Shown here: positions 33,370 through 47,677 of the stretch, piece by piece
Position numbering within the stretch: position 1 is the stretch's first letter
Layout of the letters: each line of letters begins with the position of its first letter
Source: Lichtheimia corymbifera B2541
Taxonomy: Eukaryota > Mucoromycota > Mucoromycetes > Mucorales > Lichtheimiaceae
Reading direction: 5' to 3'
Assembly: GCA_000697475.1 (NCBI GenBank)
Contig: JNEU01001097.1
Span: forward strand, 185,411 to 249,410
DNA: 64,000 nt
The notes under the pieces: model-generated
Database searches by the model: none
Seen by the model: only the letters and a program-made list of their open reading frames with translations
What the model was told of the DNA's origin: nothing
Program-made: the position numbers and the translations under genes

Positions 33370-33972
33370 ATGTAATGGGCTAAAGGAGCGTGTAGTAGTA
33401 GCAGCTGTAGTATTATATTGTGTATATAAGTATAACCACTATTGAATGGGACGATAAAGACCTCCGTGTAAGAAGTAATGTGTTGAATTGGGACAACCCA
33501 TGCAAGCCCCATATGTAGGCCCCCCTTTTGATGATGATGCAAGTGTTGTATTGCTCTAGCACGTCTATTGCGGATCAAGAATATCATCATTTCTTGTCCC
33601 TTGTTTGTGCGGAAAAGGTCAACATCCCAACCTTATTTCAATTGCTGAACCATCTTTTTTTTTTCTTTTTCCCTCTTTCATATCACACCGCCTTTTTGAC
33701 TATCCTCAAGTCAGGCGCGCGCGCACACATCACTGCTCGCATTTCTTTACAGACACCTTCATTTGCTATTGTAACCATCCACGAAGCATCTCTGAAAACA
33801 GCCCGTTGACGCATCGGTATTCTCCTTTCATTGCACGCTTATACTCCTTGTCCCATTTCCGGCGGTGGTCATCAGAGCCAATCTTTATTCTCGATCGTGT
33901 CTTTTGAACTTGTACCAAACAAGCCATTGTACATAGTTTAGCAAGTGGTGGGCAATACGAATATATAACAGT
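33370..33972. other. Intergenic with PUF gene 5' leader
   Basis: Contains pyrimidine-rich tracts (33645-33680) and should hold the promoter and leader of the PUF gene. No gene supported. Confidence 0.5.
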
Positions 33973-36900
33973 ATGCAACGGGGTGCATTTATGGCCGATT
34001 ATCCCGGCCTGGAGAGATCACAGCAAAGATCGCAATATGGTCGACAAGCGTATCAATTGGATATCCAACAACCCAAAGCAAGGAATCAACCTAAAGGACA
34101 GGTAAAAAGTACCATGATGATTATTCTTGGTGTCACAATAAGGCTAATGACAGGTGTGTAATTAGTTGGCTGCTTTGATGAGTAACCGAGGCGGTGATCT
34201 TGAAGCTGATTTCTACTTGGATTCAACAAACGACTATGCGAATCGTTCTAGCAGTGCACCTCCCGATCAACATTTATTGAGTCAGCAAGGATCCATGGCG
34301 AGAAATCCATTTCCTCTTTCTCAACAAGGTGTTGGAGACGCGTCATCCTCCTCATCTGCTATCGACCAGGGTCATTATTTACAACAACAACATCATCAAC
34401 AACATTGGGACCCAACTTCATCCTCCTTACGACATGTCTGGTCGTCTACTCCAAATCAAATGGTACCAGCAACAGCAGCGGATGGCAGCAAAATGTTTGA
34501 ACAGGAACCAGGTAAATAATACTCCCCGACATGTGCTTCATTGTAGCACAATGGCACGAAACACTGAAGCATCCTATTTTATAGGCAGCAGCAGCAGCAC
34601 ATCTGATCCATATTTGAATACTCTTTCCAAAACCGACAATCGATCAACACCGGATCATTTGGGACGCTTGTGGGCATCACCTAGTTTCAACGATGGTGGA
34701 ATAGATCCTGTTCAAGGGGTAACTCTTGCCTTTTTAATGTCAACACCATTGGATAACCAAATTTTCTAGGTTCCCAATACATCCATCTCCCCATTAGCAT
34801 CCATTGGTCAACGCCCTATCAACCAAGAACAGCACGACTCATTGTTGATGCGTTACAACAACCTGGATAATCGTGCCTTCATGATGCAAGGATCTTCATC
34901 TTCCAACACACGCTCCACTACAACCAACACAACTACTGGCAATAGCCGTCTTGGTGCATACAGGAATTATAACCATGGAATCAGCAGTCCAGCAGACTAT
35001 GCAGCATTGCAAAGCCCAGTATCCAATGAATCGTTCAAAAGTCCACAACCCATGTCTCCACAGCAACCACCACCACCTCCTTTCCAATTCAATACAATGT
35101 CACCACCACCGAGAGCAAATTCAACTCCACCAGGGAACCATATGCCAGGACACAACCATCGTCAACACATTGAAGCTCAGGAATATAACAATATGCTTCT
35201 CGGGATGAGAGGCATGGCTTTACATGACAAGGTATGTGCATATCTCTTTTTTTCTTGTTGGTCCTTTATTAACATGTATGAGATAGCAGGCATCAGCTGG
35301 AACTAGTGATGAATTCAAGGCCAATCGAATGACAGCAGCACAGCAACAGCGCTATCGACAATGGTTGAATCGACCAGGAGGTGGAGGAGGATCAAGTAGT
35401 GGTATGAAACATCAACAAACAGCAAGCTTGGACGCTGTCATGAGAGATACAGCTAATGCTACCGCATGGAGTGCAAGTTCAACACCGAATCGTGTCATGT
35501 CTCCAGGTAAGCACCTGTTTTTATAGTATACTATAAAGCGGGAATTCTCACACACGTTGCCTAGTCAACGGGTCGTTCGATGATCTCCGAGCACAATCAA
35601 CTTCTCCTTCTCTTTATGGCGACTTTTATGACAATGACATGCATCATCGTGTATATCCTTCACATCCTCGGGATCGACGTCCACCCCAACATGCAATGAT
35701 GGGTGCTGATATGGAACATGTTGATCCTGCTTTTTGGCAAGAACATGGATTGGGGCAACCACCACTACAACAACATGACGTCGCTGATGAACAAATTTGG
35801 AGACAACTTCAGGCACGACAACGACAAATCATGATGCAACAAGAGGAGCTTTATCTTTTGAGGAATCAAATGTTACGCAATATGGCTCCTTATGGACCTT
35901 ACAACATGGCTCCAGGGGTCCGTGGTGGCATTCCTGCAGCTCATGATACAATGTCACCTACAGCAGCAGCAGCAGCACCATTGACACCTGCCTCGGATGT
36001 GGTGCAGATCATTCGTAGTCCTTTGTTGGAAGAGTTTAGGAATAACAAAAACAGAAAATACGAGCTCAAGGTAAACAACTTGATGACATTGATGATTCCT
36101 CGAAATACTAACGTTTCTTACCCAGGATATCATCGATCACGTGGTCGAGTTTAGCGGTGATCAGCATGGCTCACGCTTTATCCAGCAAAAACTTGAAACA
36201 GCCAATAGCGACGAGAAACAGCTTGTTTTTGACGAGATCTTACCCAATTGCTTGCAACTCATGACCGACGTGTTTGGCAACTATGTCGTCCAAAAGCTCT
36301 TTGAACATGGGAGTCAAGCTCAAAAGGCGATCCTTGCTAAACAAATGGAAGGGCACATCCTGTCGTTATCGTTACAAATGTATGGTTGTCGTGTAGTACA
36401 AAAGGTAAATGAGTGGTATTTGAAGAAATGGTGCATATATACTTAAAGTATCCATTGTAGGCACTTGAACATGTACTTGTGGATCAACAAGCCAGCATTA
36501 TCCGTGAGATTGATGGAAATGTGTTGAAATGCGTCAAGGACCAAAATGGCAACCACGTGGTGCAAAAGGCTATTGAGCGTGTGCCTTCGCAGTATATCCA
36601 ATTCATCATTGACACATTCCATGGCCAAGTCTATCACCTGGCAACACATCCCTATGGTTGTAGAGTAATCCAGCGCATGTTTGAGCATTGTCCTAGCCAA
36701 CAAACGGTAAGTGGATGGTATAGAGGATGATTCGAACTGTGGCTAAGACAATGTATAGGATCGATTACTCGAAGAATTGCATCGTTGTACCAGTCAATTG
36801 GTACAGGATCAATACGGCAATTATGTGGTGCAACATATTCTCGAGCATGGCAAACCTGAAGACAAGGCACTCATCATTGGCAAGATCCGTGGACATGTAC

Positions 36901-37461
36901 TCCAACTGAGCAAACACAAGTTTGCCAGCAATGTGGTTGAAAAGTGCGTCGCATATGGTAGCACCGAGGATCGTCATGCTCTTATTGAAGAAGTACTACA
37001 AATGCGTCCTGATGGGTACGTAATTCTCATATCATACAGAGAACAACAATGATGACTGATAGCATTATCCAGATCATCGCCCTTGCTTACGCTGATGAAG
37101 GATCAATACGCCAACTATGTATTGCAAAAAATGCTGGATACTGTGGATGATTCGCAGCAACGAGACATCCTTGTGAATAGGATCAAGACACATTTGCATT
37201 CAGTGCGTAAATACACGTATGGGAAACATTTGACACAGAGTAAGTAATCTATCTATGCCTTTTGATTTCATTGTTACTGATCCTTGTATTGCAGAGGTGG
37301 AGAAGCTACTTCCCCTGACAACACAAGCTCAAGAGAACAAGCAAGACAAGGAGACCACGGCTACACCTGTTGATGCATCCACCAACGTTGCAACAGCTGC
37401 AGCTGCAGCAGATGCTTCTACCACCCCACACGAGGCCTCGGGGGATGTACAGCCATTCTAA
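33973..37461 (+). CDS. Pumilio/PUF RNA-binding protein (PUM/Puf3-like)
   Basis: Eleven exons span the gene; the product is about 965 residues. The first 600 are low-complexity (Ser, Gln, Pro, Asn rich), and the C-terminal PUM homology domain has eight repeats. Base-contact motifs, repeats 1 to 8, read S-R-F-I-Q, N-Y-V-V-Q, C-R-V-V-Q, N-H-V-V-Q, C-R-V-I-Q, N-Y-V-V-Q, S-N-V-V-E and N-Y-V-L-Q. By the known PUF code these predict binding to UGUAUAUA, the Pumilio/Puf3 element, found in yeast mostly in mRNAs for mitochondrial proteins. The protein should act in the cytoplasm on mRNA decay and translation. A short Ala/Thr-rich tail follows repeat 8. Introns inside the repeats are 50-60 bases with clean signals. 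Confidence 0.95.
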
Positions 37462-37834
37462 CCATTATCAAACCTTTTGCAATGTCTATAGTCTTACACA
37501 TTACGTATACCTTTTTCAGTTCCTGTTCTTTTATATCCTGGATGTCTGTACTCCATCACCCTTGTATGAACTGTAGAAATGGAGGGAGGGGAACAAATCG
37601 ATGCGCATTCCCTCCTCCTCTCATTGTATATTCTTCTTTTTTTTTTTTATTTGGAACTTTAGTAGCATTTATAACAATCATTATATTATTCAATGTCTTT
37701 GGTGGATCATGAGAGGGGGGGTGATCACGTGGATTGGACATCCAAAAGCGGACCACGGGTGATGAGTGCCAATTTTCCCGGCTTTGCCTTTTGAATTTGA
37801 CACAGACCAACCCTTTCTTGTTCTTTTGTTCAAT
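37462..37834. other. Intergenic between PUF and UBC9 genes
   Basis: PUF 3' UTR and UBC9 promoter. A T-rich run (37631-37650) and a G-rich run near 37715 are visible; no gene. Confidence 0.5.
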
Positions 37835-38636
37835 ATGAGCTCAGGCATCGCACGAAGCCGTTTACTTGAAGAACGCAAGCAATGGCGTAAGGACCATCCT
37901 CATGTAAGTGGCCAACGATCTCGACATTGACGTGTTCTAACCATGTCAACCATAGGGCTTCTGGGCACGACCTGGCAAGAATGCCGACAACTCTCTCGAC
38001 CTTATGCAATGGACATGTGGCATCCCTGGCAAAGACGGTGTACGTAGCAACACTATAAAAAAAGAGAAAGCCACACGACTGATATGAACATAGACACCAT
38101 GGGCAAATGGCGTTTACAAAATCACCATGACCTTTCCTGAAGGTGAGCATACACACACATACACACCACCTCTTGTTACTCACGTCGACGTTATAGAATA
38201 TCCTAGCAAGCCTCCCAAATGTAAGATGATGATGACGCGGTTTCTACAAGATGTATAACGTCTTTTATAGGCAAATTTACCCCACCTCTCTTTCATCCCA
38301 ATGTGTATCCTTCTGGCACTGTTTGTTTATCTATATTGAATGAGGACGAAGGATGGAAGCCTGCTATCACGTTGAAACAGGTATGGGAATCCTTATGGTT
38401 GAAGCAACGCAGGTATTGATGAATGTTGCTTAGATTCTTCTTGGTATCCAAGATTTGTTGAACGATCCCAATCCAGACTCCCCTGCTCAACAAGAAGCGT
38501 ACATATTGTTTAGGTCTGTATACAATGTAGGCTATACAGTGACTGGAAACTCATCACGCATCATGGGTATAGGAGGGACAAGGCTTTGTATGAGAAAAAG
38601 GTCTTGGAACAAGCAGCCCGTAACCGCCCTTCATGA
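37835..38636 (+). CDS. UBC9: SUMO-conjugating enzyme E2 (Ubc9)
   Basis: Seven exons (37835-37903, 37956-38039, 38094-38142, 38197-38220, 38271-38380, 38434-38513, 38573-38636) give 159 residues, the normal size. Ubc9 hallmarks are [22 protein letters not shown], the segment [16 protein letters not shown], the active-site Cys in S-G-T-V-C-L-S-I-L and the Ubc9-specific [12 protein letters not shown]. It transfers SUMO from the E1 to substrates, mainly in the nucleus. The exon of only 24 bases (38197-38220) would be easy for software to miss. Confidence 0.95.
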
Positions 38637-38756
38637 TCGTAGTTTTATATATACAAGGATATGGCAAAAACCACAAAAAAACATTAAAATGCACTTTAGT
38701 GATGTTGTATAATATGCTGCTTTATGTAAAAGATGAATGGATGAGTCGTGTTTACA

Positions 38757-41148
38757 TTAGCCTTTGCATTCCCAGCTAGCTGCCACATATAGACCACCTG
38801 CATGATGTAATAAACATACGAGTGACCATTGGCCAATGTCTGTAACTTTAACACTACCATCGTATGTATGATCGTGGGGATGATACACTAGCTTGAATAA
38901 TCGACCGTTGGGGTTGCGGATGGCGAGCTTGTGATGACTATGCTCGCTCTTGACGCGGAATGTGTATGTTTGTAATGGGTATAAATGAAAGCACTGTGGT
39001 TCCTGGACGTATAATTCGTATTGGCACACGTGTAATTGAACAAATTCAAAAGGTGCAGTGGGTGATGATACGGCCGTGTTGATGCTTTCTTGGGTAATAC
39101 TAGCGCCTGTTGTTGTATTCATGCATTGTCTGGTCAATCGAAAACAAAGGGCAAGAGGATAGTGGTGGGATGTGATCTTTTGTTGTGGTTGTGTCAAACG
39201 AGGACCTGCATAAATCTTGAGCCATCCCATCCATTGATCAGGTGGTAACGTAGCTTTGATTTTGCATAACCGGGTGGTGCCATCTTCAGGGGATGTATAA
39301 CATTGTGCAAGACCGCGCATCGTTTCAAGCGTTGTAAACGTTGCATTTTGTTGTAAAGTTGTCCGCATCTCAACTTCTGCAAAACATGCAATATCAGGAT
39401 CCACAGAGAGCGTCAAGTGACAAATTTCATCATTGACAAGATCGAGGCATCCAGGATCATAATCCAGTACTTGAACATGATGCCAAAAATAAGGCATGCA
39501 TACGTACGGTAATGAAAAGAATGTTGTCAGGCTAATGGGTGGTTCCAGGTACTGGTGTGCATTGTCGTTTGGAAAATGGGTATAAATGATGTTGGATGGC
39601 CGGCAAAGAAACCAATGTGTCTCCATCACCTCATTGTTGCCTGGTGTTTGTGGTAATGCTAACCAGCAATCAACAAGTCGATATTCGCCTTCAACCTGCA
39701 CTATATATAAGGCGTTATTTTTATATATATCAATCATAACAAGAACCTACCTGCGCACCAAACATGGTTCGTTATTGGAGATCCATCAGGTCGAAAGGCT
39801 GATTCGATCGAGTCTCTATATGCTACCCATGATCTCGTTCAATGTTGTGTATACATATAGTAGTAGTAGACATACCACGTAGATATCCTTGGACAATGTG
39901 AGCTTCACTGAAACCAACAGCGTGTGCCATGGCACAAAACAAACGTGCAATGCCTGCTGGGGTTTTGGTGTAACGAGTCGCAAGCACGGATTCGGCAGAT
40001 TCATTCATGTCGTTTTCTGTCGTCATGGTGCATTCGATATCTCTTGTAATATTTTGTACGACCCAAGTGAAAATAGAACGGATCTTGTATAGGTCGCGTC
40101 GGTATGGCCGAGCAAGGAATTTTTGTGCTAAAATGCTGGGGGTCAACATGGGCCCTCGTTGGTTTACATTGGCAGCATAAGTGTCGATTTGAGTATAATC
40201 ATGCGGGTCATCGTCATCTAGGCCTAATTCATCAGCAACCGGTAATGTATGGCTACAGGTCATATAATATGTCAGTGTGTGTGTGTGTGTGTGTGTGGGG
40301 AATATATTCACATGTCAAATCATATACCTTAGAATAAGGAAAGGATTAGGACGTGCCATTGTTGCGTTGGTTGCTGTTGACTTGGCGATGACATTATGAA
40401 TAGGTGTCATTGGTCTATCCACACTCCATGATCTTAATGCAGCATGTTGATCTTTGGAAGCACCTTCAACACGTATTTTCTGTGGTTGTAATAGACCTTT
40501 AAGGCGTCGTGACAAGTTACGATGCAATGGGGTTACAGGATGTGTACTTGTTTCCATGCGTGGATTCCAAAATGTGGGATGTTTGGGTGTATGTGAAGAT
40601 GATGAAGCGGTGGAAGGTGGTGATGGCGGTAGTTCCATGACAACCGGGGATCTATTATCTGCATAAACCCGATTATATCGATCCGAAAGCGGGGAACGTA
40701 GCAACAGACGTTGATGCTGTTGTTGGGGAGGTGTGTTGAGTGGTCGTTGGGGTCTCGGGATAGGTTCATTGTTATTCGTATTAGCTGGTTGCTGTATCAT
40801 GTCGCGCGGTATCACTATTTGCTGAGGAAGTGGTTTTCGTTTCACTCGCATTTTCTCGGCATGACGCGATTCAAGTTGTTGTTCATGTCCATTCATGTGC
40901 GGGGCTGATATTCGACGATGGCGTAAAGGAGCAGCAGTATTGTTATTAGTGGTAGTAGTGTTGTTGGTAGTCGTATTTGAAACACTGTCGGCTATCATAC
41001 TGTGACAACGTCGACCATGACGTGGTGAATGAAGATACTTTGTAGTGGGTGTGGATTGAGAAGGAAGGAGTGGTTGTGGTGGTGGTTGTGTATTGCCAGC
41101 TTGCATTGAAGCAGTTAGCCAATAAGGACTAGCGTTGTATCCCATCAT
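38757..41148 (-). CDS. CYK3: Cyk3-like cytokinesis protein with transglutaminase-like domain
   Basis: Four exons (40328-41148, 39876-40252, 39751-39822, 38757-39700) give 737 residues. The N-terminal 270 are disordered, rich in Pro, Gln, Asn and Thr. The transglutaminase-like core follows: Y-K-I-R-S-I-F-T-W-V-V-Q-N-I, then T-P-A-G-I-A-R-L-F, then N-H-V-W-C-A-V-Q-V (His) and Y-R-L-V-D-C-W (Asp). The position of the catalytic Cys is Pro, so the enzyme should be inactive, as reported for fission yeast Cyk3, which promotes septum formation at the division site. No N-terminal SH3 domain, present in yeast Cyk3, is seen; an upstream exon could be missing. The frame could also start at 41235. The intron at 40253-40327 carries a TG dinucleotide repeat. 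Confidence 0.85.
40277..40298. repeat. (TG)n microsatellite in an intron
   Basis: About 11 TG units inside the first intron of the Cyk3-like gene; likely length-variable. Confidence 0.9.
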
Positions 41149-41381
41149 GTCAGAGAAAGTGAAAAGAAAAAAAGAAAGAGAGGAAATTATCTCATTGTCA
41201 ATGCTTTCATCATTGTAAACAATCCAATTACCCATCCCTTGTCGAGGGTAGAGATGTCCATAAAAGTCATGTTGTTGTTTTTGTCACACGGTATTTGTGC
41301 ATACAAGGAGTTAAGGGAGGTATATGTCAATTAACAAAAAGAGAAAAAAGGAAAGGGAGACTAGGTAATGTCTTGCTATTC

Positions 41382-43540
<2,159 letters not shown>

Positions 43541-45470
43541 GATGGATTGTCCTCAAGGATGAGAGAGAAAGAGAAGGGAAAGATAGGATCCGAGTCAAGT
43601 TCTGAGCGAAAGAGGGTATGCGGAGTGCGTGCAGCACCTAAAGTCTGGCCCATTGGTTGCTGCGTGGTACAAGCTATTGAGCCAACGCTTTGCAATTGAC
43701 GCTTGACATTTACATACAATAGTCCATATATCCATTACATTGTATCTCCTTCAATAGCTATCACATCTTTATAATAAAAAGGTGTATGCAATTCATTTCG
43801 ACAAGTAATTTGTTACTATCCTCTTGCAGCAACTGCTACTATCCATTATGACATACAATGCTTGTGTTTTTAACTGAATTAAGGGTCGTCTTGCATATGC
43901 GATAGCATTTGGCGACAGAAATAGTGAGTGATAATAAAAACTTGCTTTATGGGGTGAAACGCAGTAAACTGGATCCTAAAAGACTGGCATTTTTTTGCCG
44001 CAGTGAAACATATTATTGTCGGACACATCGACAATGAATTTGCTTGGTCCGGTTACAGTTGCCGAGCCAATGCTTTACCATATCACCATAGCACGTCAGC
44101 AGCTGAAGCAGCAACCAGCAGCAGCAGCCAGCTATTCGGGATGCTGCCCTTTTGGGTCATCCTAAATATGGAACAATGATGTGAGATATTTCTGTATGTT
44201 GGGATGATCAACAAACCAACAACACTCTCTCTATATATATATTTATGTTTTACAATGTGGGGAAGAAAATGGGGGTAGGTGGCAGGTTGTGGATACGCAC
44301 AATGTGGGAAAACGACTGTAAGCAAGCCGTCGCCCACGACAAAATCCCGACCAATGGGTCCTAGTGCATAATGGCTGACGTTCAACGACTCGGAAAATTT
44401 ATAAAGGTAATCAAGAAAAGAGAGATAAAGTCCATGGCTTATCCGGAATTATCTTTTACAGCGGAACGATGCATAACGTTAATTGATCGATGCAGGGTTG
44501 GACTCTGCTGCCACAATACTGACAAGCTAGTTGAGAGATATTCGCACACACAAACATTTTTTTTTGCGGGGGGAGCATCCGCCATCATATCACCATCATC
44601 ATCATGCACCTTGTACTCCCGAAAAAGTGATACATCGTTTATCCGCTTTTGACTAATGGATTGCAAAGAGAGGCATGTGCATTTATCCCATAAGACTGTT
44701 CCATGACAAAGAGAACCTTGCCTAAACGCATATCACCAAAACAAGAGCAAGGATGCTGATTGGACCCCACATTTGTTTGGAATGGCCCATTTCCGTATCA
44801 TCAGGAAGAAGGGAGGGGGTGTGTATAGGGCACCACTCCACCTCTCTCCTTTTCTTTTTCCTTGAATCGTCGTTTCTTCCACTTGTCATCGTTGTCCACA
44901 AAAAGTGGCCTGTGAAACATTGGCTTGAATTGATGCTTATGTATGCTTTTTTCAACTTTCGCGGACGATCAAAGTAGTAGTTCGATAGAAGAAAATGGGC
45001 TGATGGGATGCGGGGATCCAAACGTAAGCTGGTCCATGCATAATTCGTTGTATAGACAATGCTTTCCCTCTCTTATCATCATGCCACCTTCTTGCCAACT
45101 TCTCCACTTGCTTTTATGATGACAGCAATACACAAACAATACAACAAACTTTCACATGCACTTGCATTTTGCAGGTGGGAGACGCACATGGAAAAACAAG
45201 GGCGTTATTCATTTCAGCCAAGCTTGTGGGAAAGGTCAGGTGGTAGCACCCATATACAGTATCCATCATGCTAAAGATCGGGGGTGTTCCTCTCACACAC
45301 GCACTCGGCTGCTGCACACACTCGCTCTCACACAACACACACACACGCTTTAACACACACAAGGTTACTTGCTGACCCGCGTGTTTAAAAGCGTCATAAA
45401 TTTTCTTTACACACACGTAATCTCTTTTTTATTTCTCCTCGTTCCCTTTTTCTTTTCCTCCCTACTCTCT

Positions 45471-45501
<31 letters not shown>

Positions 45502-45511
45502 TTTGCCCACC
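43541..45511. other. Long intergenic region, divergent promoters
   Basis: Nearly 2 kb without a supported gene between calcineurin (minus) and fumarate reductase (plus). Short open frames exist on both strands but have no domains or splice partners. Pieces rich in TC and CA (44830-44880, 45290-45360) fit long promoter/leader sequence. Confidence 0.5.
45473..45500. repeat. (CA)n microsatellite in 5' leader
   Basis: About 14 CA units ending 11 bases before the ATG at 45512, so it is probably transcribed as part of the fumarate reductase 5' leader. Confidence 0.9.
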
Positions 45512-47544
45512 ATGTCTTTAAAGAATCAAATTATTGTTGTTGGTGGTGGTCTTTCTGGTCTTTCAGCAGCACACACCATCATTGAGCAGGGTGGCAATGT
45601 ATTGCTTTTGGATAAGAATCCCTTCTTTGGGTACGTGAATCTATCTATGCACATTGACCATGGTGTCCGAGATTCTCATTTGCTTGTGTTACTATAGTGG
45701 CAACTCCACCAAGGCTACATCCGGTATCAATGGCGCGTTGACCCGTACCCAGATGGCACTCAACATTAAGGATTCTGTGGAAGCCTTTTACCAAGACACC
45801 CTTAAATCAGCTCGTGATCTTGCTCGTCCCGAATTGATCAAGGTGTTGACTGGACGTTCTGCTTCGGCTGTTGAATGGCTTCAAGACAAGTTTGAGCTTG
45901 ATCTTTCCCTTGTCTCTCGTTTGGGTGGCCACTCCTTCCCTCGTACACACCGTGGCAAAGAGCAATTCCCAGGCATGACGATCACCTATGCCCTTATGGA
46001 AGGATTAGAAGAACTTGCTGAAAAGCAACCTGAACGTGCAAAGATCATCAAGAAGGCTCGTGTGACCGAGTTGATCAAGGACGAGCAAGGTGGTGTGATT
46101 GGTGTCGAATACCAACTGGTGGGCAATTCAGCTGATGGCAAGACGTACAAGGAATATGGTCCCGTGGTGTTGGCTACAGGTGGTTATGCAGCTGATTTCG
46201 GTCCAAACTCATTGCTCAAGCAACATCGCCCTGAATACTTTGATCTTTCCACCACCAATGGTGATCACTGCACTGGTGATGGTATCAAGATGGCTGCTGC
46301 TGCTGGTGCCAATACCGTCGATCTTGAAAAGGTGCAAGTGCATCCTACTGGTTTAGTGGATCCAAAGGAACCTGATGCCAAGGTCAAGTTTTTGGCAGCT
46401 GAAGCACTTCGTGGTTGTGGTGGTATCCTGCTCGATGCCGAAGGCAACCGTTTCTGTGATGAGCTCGGTCATCGTGATTATGTCACCGGTATGATGTGGA
46501 AGAACAAGTTCCCTATCCGCCTCGTTCTCAACACAGCCGCCTCCAAGGAGATCGAATGGCATTGCCGACATTATGCAGGCCGTGGCCTCATGAAAAAGTT
46601 CGATAATGGTGAAGCACTTGCAAAGGAAATGGGCATCTCACCTGCCAAGCTCAAGGAAACCTTGGACACTTACAATGCTATTGCTGCTGGAAAGCAAAAG
46701 GATCCCTGGGGCAAAAAGTTCTTCCACAACGTCCCTATTTCCATGGATGATTACTTTTATGTCGCCTTGATGCAACCCGTTCTTCACTACACAATGGTAA
46801 GTTGTTGTTGTTGTCGTTGGGAAACAAAACGAGTGAGTGTGCAGGTGACTAACATGCTTATTGTAGGGTGGTGTTGAAATTACCCCCAATGCAGAAATCA
46901 AGGGTGTCAATCAAGATAGCGTGGTACCTGGTCTATTTGCATGTGGCGAAATGTGTGGTGGCGTTCATGGTGCCAATCGTCTCGGTGGTTCTTCCTTGTT
47001 GGGATGTGTAGTATTTGGTCGCGTTGCTGGCCAAACTGCTTCTCGTTATCTTTTCCAAAGACTCATCAACAATGACAGTGGAAGCGTTGCACAACAACGT
47101 TTGGGTGCCATTGCATCTCATCTTGGTACTGTGGGTCTTAGTGTCTCTGTCAACCCCACTGACCCCAACCGCATCAACCTTGAAATTGCTTGGCCTGGAG
47201 CTGCTGCTGCTGCTGGTGAAGCTGCTACTGCTTCTGCATCCGCTCCACAAGAACAACCTGCACCTGCTGCTGCTGCACCTGCCAAACCAGCTGATGAGCC
47301 AAAGAAGATGGGTGAATACACCTTGGCTGAAGTCGCCAAACATAACAAGCCTGATGATTGTTGGGTGGTTGTCAATGGTGAAGTACTCAATGTCACTGAT
47401 TTTATGGCGGAACACCCTGGTGGTAAGAAGGCAATCCTACTTTACGCTGGTCGTGACGCAACAGAAGAATTCAATATGCTGCATAAGAAGGATGTCGTCA
47501 AAAAGTATGCTCCTTATGCTATCATTGGTACCCTTAAGAAGTAG
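45512..47544 (+). CDS. Soluble fumarate reductase with C-terminal cytochrome b5 domain
   Basis: Three exons (45512-45630, 45698-46796, 46867-47544) give 631 residues. The FAD-binding start is [13 protein letters not shown], followed by the Osm1/Frd1-type flavoprotein landmarks [17 protein letters not shown], the active-site Arg/His region and [13 protein letters not shown] short Ala/Pro linker (about residues 520-555) leads to a cytochrome b5 domain ([10 protein letters not shown]; haem-ligand motif H-P-G-G-K-K). It should reduce fumarate to succinate to reoxidise flavin or NADH. No targeting peptide precedes the FAD fold, so it is likely cytosolic. The b5 domain could supply electrons. ATG 45512 has a good context (gcccaccATG). 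Confidence 0.95.
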
Positions 47545-47677
47545 ATATGCTCTCTCCACCCACACTCCCCAAAATGTATTCCACTGCTCTCTTTTTGCAA
47601 ATAAACCCAATCGTTTTACTATTAGTCAGGTGAAAACAATACGGTATCTATTTATATGTACAAATGGTGGTTTATAT

